DNA of 39,595 bases from a bacterium. GTDB taxonomy: Bacteria > SZUA-79 > Acidulodesulfobacterales > Acidulodesulfobacteraceae. The notes under the pieces were generated by a model, which saw only the letters and a list, made by a program, of their open reading frames with translations, was not told the DNA's origin and searched no databases. Location of the stretch: contig JAJZJW010000001.1 of the NCBI GenBank assembly GCA_021809845.1, positions 125,550 to 165,144 on the forward strand, written 5' to 3'. Positions within the stretch are counted from its first letter, which is position 1, and each line of letters opens with the position of its first letter. Position numbers and translations under genes: made by a program. This document shows, piece by piece, positions 34,560 to 39,595 of this stretch.

Positions 34560-35357
34560 ATGTTTGATGAAAAACCAAAAGAATGGCGCACTGCCATAAC
34601 GTCAAATCAAGACGGTAAAATTCTTATCCGCGGATATAATCTTGACGATTTAATTGGAAATAAATCATATGCGGATGTCTGTTTTCTTCTTCTAAAAGGA
34701 GAAATGCCGAATAAGGCTGAAGCAAAAATGCTTGATGCAATATTGGTTTCAAGCATCGATGCAGGCATTGCTCCGCCTTCCGCCGTTGCGGCGAGAACTA
34801 TATTTTCAGGCGGAAATTCTCTTAATGCGGCCGTTGCCGGAGGTATACTTACACTTGGAGATGCACACGGCGGCGCTATAGAGAAAGCAGCCAAATTATT
34901 TCAAGACGAATTAAAAGACAAAAATGTTAAAAATATTAATATTAGCGAAACGGCTAAAAAAATAGTCGATGATGCACTTAAGAATAAAAAAAGATTAGCC
35001 GGCTACGGTCACAAGCTGCACTCGATTGACCCCAGAACTACAAGACTGCTTGCAGTCGCAAAATCATTAAATTTCGGCGGCGCCTATGTTGAACTTGCCG
35101 TTGCAATTGCCGAAGAATTTAAAAATAAAAAGCCTGAACAAAAATTGCCCCTTAATGTTGACGGAGCAATAGGCGCGATAATGTCCGATATGGGTTTAGA
35201 TTACAGACTTGGAAAAGGATTATTTATTATAGCAAGGTCTGCGGGATTGGTTGGACAGGTGTTCGAAGAATGGCTGAGAGAAAAACCTTTTAGAAGATTA
35301 AGGTCTGACCTGCATGAGTACGACGGAGTTCCGGAGCGTCCTCTGCCGCAGGATTAA
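34560..35357 (+). CDS. ccl: Citryl-CoA lyase
   Basis: This citrate-synthase-like enzyme splits citryl-CoA into acetyl-CoA and oxaloacetate, completing citrate cleavage in the rTCA cycle. At 265 residues it is far shorter than citrate synthase (over 370) and matches stand-alone Ccl and the C-terminal domain of ATP-citrate lyase. Citrate-synthase-fold catalytic motifs are retained: GDAHGGAIEKA (about 100-110), GYGHKLHSIDPRT (about 147-159) and GAIGAIMSDMGLDYRLG (about 201-217) with the acidic residue. GGAG lies 12 nt before the ATG. Its presence after ccsA and ccsB, with no full-length citrate synthase in view, is the strongest sign that this organism uses the two-enzyme cleavage route. Confidence 0.9.
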   Translation: MFDEKPKEWRTAITSNQDGKILIRGYNLDDLIGNKSYADVCFLLLKGEMPNKAEAKMLDAILVSSIDAGIAPPSAVAARTIFSGGNSLNAAVAGGILTLGDAHGGAIEKAAKLFQDELKDKNVKNINISETAKKIVDDALKNKKRLAGYGHKLHSIDPRTTRLLAVAKSLNFGGAYVELAVAIAEEFKNKKPEQKLPLNVDGAIGAIMSDMGLDYRLGKGLFIIARSAGLVGQVFEEWLREKPFRRLRSDLHEYDGVPERPLPQD

Positions 35358-35390
35358 ACAAATAATTTTTAAAAATTGCACATTACTATT

Positions 35391-35608
35391 AACCAATGAT
35401 ATGTTAGCTAATTGCATGTTATATAATATATTAACCAATGATATGTTAGCTAATTGCATGTTATATAATATATTAACCAATGATATGTTAACTAATTGCA
35501 TGTTATATAATATATTAACCAATGATATGTTAGCTAATTGCATGTTATATAATATATTAACCAATGATATGTTAGCTAATTGCATGTTATATAATATATT
35601 AACTAACG
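35391..35608. repeat. 42-bp tandem repeat between ccl and glpX (5 copies)
   Basis: Units beginning aaccaatgatatgtta start at 35391, 35433, 35475, 35517 and 35559, near identical (one gctaat/actaat change). A degenerate sixth remnant continues to about 35640. The period is a multiple of three and lacks stops in one frame on each strand, so it forms false 95- and 117-codon frames. The array ends shortly before the glpX ribosome site. Each unit contains the palindrome TTAGCTAA. Confidence 0.97.
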
Positions 35609-35659
35609 ATATGTTAATTAATAATATAAATAATATATTAATTATAGGGATGGCTAAAA

Positions 35660-36616
35660 ATGGATGATAAGACCTTAACGATTGAATTTGTACGTGTTAC
35701 AGAACATGCCGCTATTGCATCTGCAAAACATGTTGGAAGAGGCGATGAAAAAGCTGCCGATAAGGCTGCTGTGGATTCAATGAGAAGTTCTCTTGACTGG
35801 ATAGATATTGACGGCACAATTGTTATTGGCGAAGGAGAAAGGGATGAGGCGCCTATGCTTTATATAGGTGAAAAAGTCGGGACAGGTAAAGGACAAGCGG
35901 TAGATATTGCAGTTGACCCATTAGAGGGAACAACTATTTGCGCTCAGGGCGGGCAGAACAGCATCTCGGTTATGGCTATAGCAGATTACGGACATTTTTT
36001 ACATGCGCCGGACACTTACATGGATAAAATAGCTGTAGGACCAAAGGCAAAGGGAGCGATAGATTTAACCCTTAGTCCTTCCAAAAATCTTCAGAGAATT
36101 GCCGAAGCTCTTAATAGATACGTTGAAGACCTTACCGTTGTGATTCTTAATAGAGAGCGTCATCAAAACTTAATTAGCGAAGTAAGAAAGGCGGGCGCAC
36201 GAATAAAATTAATTCAAGACGGCGATATATCCGGTGCTATAGCTGCAGCAAAAGAAGGCACGGGCGTTGACGTACTTATGGGTATAGGCGGATCTCCTGA
36301 AGGTGTTATCAGTGCTGCCGCACTCAGATGCGTCGGCGGCGATATGCAAGGGAGACTTTCGTTTAGAAACGAAGAAGAAAAAGAACGCGCTAAGAAAATG
36401 GGTATTGATGATTTTGATAAAATATACAGCATAGATGAACTTGCTTCCGGTGATGTTATTTTTGCCGCAACAGGGGTTACAACCGGCGAATATTTACCTG
36501 GGGTAGTTTTTTTTCCGGGCGGAGCAAAAACAAGTTCTGTTGTTATGCGGTCAAAAACAAGAACCGTAAGATACATTGAAGCAGTCCATTATTTTGATTA
36601 TAAAGATATCTCTTAA
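35660..36616 (+). CDS. glpX: Fructose-1,6-bisphosphatase class II
   Basis: This gluconeogenic phosphatase of the GlpX type also acts on sedoheptulose-1,7-bisphosphate in some autotrophs. Metal and substrate motifs: VIGEGERDEAPML (about 54-66), DIAVDPLEGTT (about 82-92), MGIGGSPEGVISAAALRCVGGDMQGR (from about 210) and a complete C-terminus. It is 318 residues. AGGGA precedes the ATG at 35660 by about 9 nt; a second ATG ten nt upstream opens only a short frame. Following ccl, it connects acetyl-CoA fixed by the rTCA cycle to sugar phosphate synthesis. Confidence 0.95.
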   Translation: MDDKTLTIEFVRVTEHAAIASAKHVGRGDEKAADKAAVDSMRSSLDWIDIDGTIVIGEGERDEAPMLYIGEKVGTGKGQAVDIAVDPLEGTTICAQGGQNSISVMAIADYGHFLHAPDTYMDKIAVGPKAKGAIDLTLSPSKNLQRIAEALNRYVEDLTVVILNRERHQNLISEVRKAGARIKLIQDGDISGAIAAAKEGTGVDVLMGIGGSPEGVISAAALRCVGGDMQGRLSFRNEEEKERAKKMGIDDFDKIYSIDELASGDVIFAATGVTTGEYLPGVVFFPGGAKTSSVVMRSKTRTVRYIEAVHYFDYKDIS

Positions 36617-36645
36617 GTCAATCGCCCCGCCCTTTCGAACGAGGC

Positions 36646-36663
36646 TTGAGCCGTGAGGCTTAA
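36646..36663 (+). ncRNA. GNRA-capped hairpin after glpX
   Basis: TTGAGCC pairs with GGCTTAA around a GTGA tetraloop (one G-U pair). It sits within a G/C-richer island (36623-36660) flanked by tcaatc and gattga arms about 50 nt apart, so a larger folded RNA of about 70-80 nt is possible. There is no U-tract of terminator type. Confidence 0.4.
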
Positions 36664-36724
36664 AAATAAAATTTAAGATTGATAAAAACAAGGTAACTAA
36701 ATATAAAAATTATATAAAAATTAT

Positions 36725-37636
36725 ATGAAAGTTTTTATTGCAGGTGGAACAGGTTTTGTCGGTTCGGTAATTAGCGACGAAATAAAAAAAAGCGGAATAT
36801 CTGTTGTTTTACTTGAAAGAAGCACTAAAAAGGCTTCAGCGCTAAGACAGACCGGATTCGAGGTTTTTGAAGGAAATATAGAAGACAGTGGACGCTTAAA
36901 CGATTTTTTTGCTGAAACCAAACTTGATGCTATAATAAATCTTGTTGGTATTATAAAGCAGCAGCCTGATTTTTCTTTCCAAAAAGTACATGTTGAATAT
37001 GTTGAAATTCTATTGCAACTGGCAAGAGAGCATAATATAAAAAGATTTGTTCACATGAGCGCCAATGGAGCTTCTGAGAAATCGGAGTCCGTTTATTACA
37101 CTTCTAAGTATGAAGGGCAGAAGTTAATTGAAAACTCAGGACTAGACTGGACAATTTTTAAACCTTCGTTAATATTTGGGGATAACGCGGCTTTTTTTGA
37201 TGATTTGATTAAATTGATTAAAGAACGACTTTTTGTTCCTATTATAGGAACCGGCGAAGAGAAGTTTGCCCCGATAGATGTCTTTTCTGTTGCCAAATCG
37301 TACGCAGGAGCTTTATTTAACGAAGCAGCATATAATAAAATATATACTCTGTGCGGACCGGATATTTATTCTTTTGAAGGTATTATTGATTTAATAATGG
37401 AAATAATGCCCCCTAAAAAAATAAAAATTCATGTGCCTTCGTTCATAGTTGAAAATGGGATTGAATTGATAGAAAAATTTTTTAGAGCTAAAGGTCTGCC
37501 TGTAACGTCAGACCAGATTAAAATGCTTCAATACGATAATATCTGTAAAAACGATATGAAAGAAATTGACGATTTATTTAGACTTAATAGGCTTCATTTA
37601 AAAGACTGGCTCACTGATTACTTAAAATTAGATTAA
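36725..37636 (+). CDS. Atypical short-chain dehydrogenase (NDUFA9-like NAD(P)-binding protein)
   Basis: This 303-residue Rossmann-fold protein has the nucleotide loop AGGTGFVG (6-13), a VVLLERS segment after beta-2, DAIINLVGII near 70, and VYYTSKYEGQKLIENSG near 123-139. That spacing is typical of the NmrA/NDUFA9-like atypical SDRs, which often lack a full catalytic tetrad and act in quinone or complex I-associated functions or as sugar epimerase relatives. No substrate can be assigned. No ribosome site is seen before the ATG. The last 13 codons and stop are duplicated downstream. Confidence 0.75.
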   Translation: MKVFIAGGTGFVGSVISDEIKKSGISVVLLERSTKKASALRQTGFEVFEGNIEDSGRLNDFFAETKLDAIINLVGIIKQQPDFSFQKVHVEYVEILLQLAREHNIKRFVHMSANGASEKSESVYYTSKYEGQKLIENSGLDWTIFKPSLIFGDNAAFFDDLIKLIKERLFVPIIGTGEEKFAPIDVFSVAKSYAGALFNEAAYNKIYTLCGPDIYSFEGIIDLIMEIMPPKKIKIHVPSFIVENGIELIEKFFRAKGLPVTSDQIKMLQYDNICKNDMKEIDDLFRLNRLHLKDWLTDYLKLD

Positions 37637-37763
37637 TTAACAAAATTGTTGATGCTATTTATTTAAAAGACCGGCTCACTGATTACTTAACATTAGATTA
37701 ATTAACAAAATTGTTGATGCTATTTATTTAAAAGACCGGCTCACTGATTACTTAACATTAGAT
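37595..37763 (+). repeat. 65-bp tandem duplication of the NDUFA9-like gene 3' end (2.6 copies)
   Basis: aaaaga(c)tggctcactgatt recurs with its G at 37604 (coding), 37669 and 37734, so the period is 65 bp. The unit includes the terminal codons, the stop and the spacer ending tatttattt. The two non-coding copies share ccggctc and taacatt where the gene has ctggctc and taaaatt, so they are closer to each other than to the gene. Confidence 0.95.
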
Positions 37764-37787
37764 TTACAACATTGTTGTTCTAATTCG

Positions 37788-37803
37788 CCGTCCGTAAGGG
37801 CGG
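37788..37803 (+). ncRNA. GNRA-capped hairpin upstream of the dsrE-like gene
   Basis: CCGTCC pairs with GGGCGG around a GTAA tetraloop (one G-U pair), 49 nt before the dsrE-like ATG. It is a sharp G/C island in AT-rich DNA with no U-tract. It may be a structured leader element or a dispersed hairpin repeat related to those at 23007 and 36646. Confidence 0.4.
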
Positions 37804-37851
37804 GTATAGTATATATAGCCCACATTAACTTGTATTTAATTATTAAATTTC

Positions 37852-38247
37852 ATGGAAGAAGAAAATTCTAATATTCTTATTGTTCAGCTATCTGACCCCG
37901 AAAAAGAACCTGAAAAATGTATTGCCAGTTTAATATTTGCCAGAACACTGGCAGTAATGGAACAGAGTATTTTTATTTTCAGTATGGCAAGGTCACCACT
38001 GCTTTACACCAAAGACTTGAACAAAAGTGATAAGATAGAAAGCAGATATATACAGCTTATAGATGAAAATATTTCTTATCTTACAAACGATGATGAATAT
38101 ATTAGCATTTATGTCTGCTCTAAAAGCAAAGAACTTCTTGAACTTGAAGAAGATATGCTTGTGGATTCTAAAAAACCTATACAGATTGCTGGAATGCTCA
38201 CGCTGCATTCGCTTAAAACATCAAGCGCTCATGCATATTTTTTTTAA
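37852..38247 (+). CDS. DsrE/DsrF-like family protein
   Basis: This 131-residue protein has the beginning of a DsrE-like fold: ILIVQLSDPEKEPEKCIASLIFARTLAVMEQ at about 9-39 is the usual strand, loop and helix. It is followed by a FIFSMARSPLLY segment and a cysteine in ISIYVCSKSKELLEL near 85, where several DsrE-like proteins carry their sulfur-binding cysteine. Such proteins act in sulfur trafficking or are of unknown function, so a sulfur-relay role would suit this organism but is not shown. No Shine-Dalgarno is seen. The 3' third of the gene is duplicated twice downstream. Confidence 0.55.
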   Translation: MEEENSNILIVQLSDPEKEPEKCIASLIFARTLAVMEQSIFIFSMARSPLLYTKDLNKSDKIESRYIQLIDENISYLTNDDEYISIYVCSKSKELLELEEDMLVDSKKPIQIAGMLTLHSLKTSSAHAYFF

Positions 38248-38490
38248 TTTTTGAATATATTATCATTATCTTGAAGAAGATATGCTTGCGGATTCTAAAA
38301 AATCTATTGCAGATAGCTGCTCACGCTGCATTCGCTTAAAACATCAAGCGCTCATGCATATTTTTAATTTTTGAATATATTATCGTTATCTTGAAGAAGA
38401 TATGCTTGCGGGTTCTAAAAAACCTATTGCAGATAGCTGCTCACGCTGCATTCGCTTAAAACATCAAGTGCTCATGCATATTTAATTTTT
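38143..38490 (+). repeat. 127/120-bp tandem duplication of the dsrE-like gene 3' end (3 copies)
   Basis: cttgaagaagatatgcttg starts at 38143 (coding), 38270 and 38390. The unit covers about the last 35 codons, the stop and the spacer. Both downstream copies share a short deletion and substitutions (ctattgcagatagctgctcacg), so one diverged copy was re-duplicated. The copies no longer encode an intact frame. Confidence 0.95.
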
Positions 38491-38735
38491 GAATAAATTG
38501 AATACAGTCAGTTGTTATTTTTCTATTGCGCCGCAAGTTAAGCTGAAGGCTCCAACGATAATTTAAACCTATCTTTTGTTGTATACTTATCAAGTTTTCA
38601 ATATATTCCGCAAAAATGAAGCCTGCTACTATTATACCTATTTTATTTGTCCCAATTTTATTGAGTTTTTAATCTATTCTTATTTTTTCTCTGTATATGC
38701 CTATTTAACTTAATTCTTAAAAATTTATTTTCTTA
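38491..38735. other. Gene-free spacer upstream of the mraZ promoter
   Basis: No gene is supported. A G/C-richer patch (about 38527-38557, gcgccgcaagttaagctgaagg) could form a weak interrupted hairpin (GTTaAGC with GCTccAAC). An 18-codon hydrophobic frame from about 38615 lacks a ribosome site and is not called. Confidence 0.6.
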
Positions 38736-38739
38736 ACAC

Positions 38740-38768
38740 TTGACTTTTATTGAAATTACTAATATTAT
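38740..38768 (+). promoter_or_regulatory. Sigma-70 promoter of mraZ
   Basis: TTGACT (38740-38745), a 17-bp spacer and TATTAT (38763-38768) form the best -35/-10 pair in the window. Initiation is expected near 38775, inside the MraZ boxes, and gives a leader of about 130 nt before mraZ. Confidence 0.7.
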
Positions 38769-38770
38769 TT

Positions 38771-38800
38771 AAATGTGGTAAAAAGTGGTAAAAAGTGGTA
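38771..38800 (+). promoter_or_regulatory. Triple MraZ-box operator
   Basis: Three direct repeats with 10-bp spacing, AATGTGGTAA, AAAGTGGTAA and AAAGTGGTAA (from 38772, 38782 and 38792), match the known MraZ-binding layout of GTG-type boxes at one helical turn. They overlap the predicted transcription start, so autoregulation by MraZ binding is expected. Confidence 0.8.
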
Positions 38801-38905
38801 AATATTTATATAACTAAATTGTAAAAGCAAAAGCTATTTATTCGTTAAATTACAACAATGTTTTTATAATTTTAATTTTACAGAAAATATATTTAATATT
38901 CTAAA

Positions 38906-39349
38906 ATGTTAAGCGGAAGATACGTCCATTCGATAGACGATAAAGGCAGAATAAAGCTCCCCTTGAAAATTAAGGAAGCACTTGTTTCCAATTATAACGA
39001 TACTAATCTGGTGATTACTAATTTAGATAAATGCCTTGTAGTTTATCCTGTCGAAGAGTGGAGAAAACTAGAGGAGAAAGCCCTTAAACTGCCGTCAATG
39101 CAAAAGGATGTATTAGAATTTTTAAGATATTTTTTTTCAGGAGGGTTAGAATTAGAACTTGACTCTCAGGACAGGTTTTTAATACCGTCTTCGCTGAGAG
39201 GCAGCGGAGGACTGAATAAAGAAGCAATGATTGTCGGAATTATTAATAAATTTGAAATTTGGGATAAAGGGTTATGGGATAACAATTTTGAAAACGCAAA
39301 AGCAAACTTTGAAACTATATCTGCCACTATGTCACAAATTGGTTTTTAA
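38906..39349 (+). CDS. mraZ: Transcriptional regulator MraZ
   Basis: This is a DNA-binding regulator of the division and cell-wall (dcw) cluster, made of two AbrB-like SpoVT halves. The first half shows SGRYVHSIDDKGRIKLPLKIK (about 3-23) and CLVVYPVEEW. The second has ELELDSQDRFLIPSSLR (about 78-94) with the paired D-x-R-F-x-I-P motif, then EIWDKGLW. It is 147 residues, the normal length. No Shine-Dalgarno precedes the ATG. The triple operator lies about 110 nt upstream. rsmH (mraW) would normally follow but lies beyond the window, after a tandem repeat that separates it from mraZ. Confidence 0.96.
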   Translation: MLSGRYVHSIDDKGRIKLPLKIKEALVSNYNDTNLVITNLDKCLVVYPVEEWRKLEEKALKLPSMQKDVLEFLRYFFSGGLELELDSQDRFLIPSSLRGSGGLNKEAMIVGIINKFEIWDKGLWDNNFENAKANFETISATMSQIGF

Positions 39350-39595
39350 TTATATTAAATTAAAGTAGATAGCAGATAATGTTAGGCAGGTGATACTAAA
39401 TTAAATAATATTAAAACAACTAGATTAAAGCAAATTTTATATGAAATTAAAAATTATATTAAATTAAAGTAGATAGCAGATAATGTTAGGCAGGTGATAC
39501 TAAATTAAATAATATTAAAACAACTAGATTAAAGCAAATTTTATATGAAATTAAAAATTATATTAAATTAAAGTAGATAGCAGATAATGTTAGGC
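39348..39595 (+). repeat. 104-bp tandem repeat starting at the mraZ stop codon
   Basis: gtagatagcagataatgtta occurs at 39365, 39469 and 39573, giving an exact 104-bp period. Copies are virtually identical. The unit begins within the TAA of mraZ (aattatattaaattaaag). The array runs off the window, so total copy number is unknown. It would separate mraZ from the next dcw gene. Confidence 0.95.

Noticed and set aside
31596-35357. ATP-citrate lyase (aclBA)
   Set aside because: In AclA the SucD-like and citrate-synthase-like parts are fused. Here they are two separate genes with a terminator between them.
35298-35667. Overlapping open frames of 95 (minus) and 117 (plus) codons with 14-residue repeats
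   Set aside because: They arise solely from the 42-bp tandem array, whose length is divisible by three and lacks stops. There is no ribosome site or non-repeat domain, and they overlap the ends of ccl and glpX.
36620-36665. Group II intron domain V remnant
   Set aside because: gcttgagccgtgaggc recalls domain V strings, but the AGC/GAAA core, bulge and flanking domains are missing. A simple GNRA hairpin explains it.
38615-38671. 18-codon hydrophobic frame upstream of mraZ
   Set aside because: It has no ribosome site and is too short to distinguish from chance.

Overview
The window is a low-GC, gene-dense bacterial chromosome segment with no rRNA, tRNA, prophage or insertion sequence that I could see. 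It carries a dissimilatory APS reductase/Qmo block (aprBA-qmoABC-hppA) and, 14 kb further on, a reductive TCA (rTCA) block that splits citrate with the three-gene citryl-CoA synthetase / citryl-CoA lyase set. This points to an anaerobic or microaerophilic autotrophic sulfur-metabolising bacterium. Low GC, Apr/Qmo, a proton-pumping pyrophosphatase and an rTCA cycle together would suit the uncultivated acid-mine-drainage deltaproteobacterial lineage Acidulodesulfobacterales (Sva0485). That placement is inference and was not tested.

Layout. 1-11.8 kb (+): aprB, aprA, qmoA, an unusually long qmoB, qmoC and a membrane pyrophosphatase. APS reductase and Qmo couple APS/sulfite to the quinone pool, and the pyrophosphatase recovers energy from the PPi linked to ATP sulfurylase (sat is not in the window). 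12.0-15.8 kb (-): an outer-membrane beta-barrel protein, a one-helix small membrane protein and a divergent Nramp-family transporter. 15.8-17.2 kb: a 1.4-kb AT-rich spacer with repeats and one candidate 31-codon gene. 17.2-20.3 kb: cation/proton antiporter (+), tadA (-), lipA (+). 20.4-26.0 kb (+): alaC, hom, thrC and an ApgM-family gene that probably supplies the missing homoserine kinase, so this is a threonine pathway block. 26.4-36.6 kb (+): icd (NAD-type cofactor residues), osmC-like, biotin carboxylase, biotin carboxyltransferase, ccsA, ccsB, terminator, ccl, glpX. This runs from 2-oxoglutarate carboxylation/isocitrate through citrate cleavage to gluconeogenesis. 36.7-39.6 kb (+): an NDUFA9-like SDR protein, a DsrE-like protein, and mraZ with a well-formed promoter and three-box MraZ operator, the likely start of the division/cell-wall cluster.

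The most unusual feature is structural. About two dozen separate short tandem-repeat loci lie in under 40 kb, in most intergenic gaps and inside several genes. At least four arrays are duplications of the 3' end of the preceding gene, stop codon included (hppA 92 bp, ccsA 64 bp, NDUFA9-like 65 bp, dsrE-like about 120-127 bp). Two others duplicate the start region of the following gene (qmoA, thrC). Long repeats inside genes have periods divisible by three (15, 33, 111 bp), whereas most intergenic ones do not. QmoB has gained about 400 residues of Asn/Ser-rich repeat linker in this way. This looks like an active, genome-wide tandem-duplication process.
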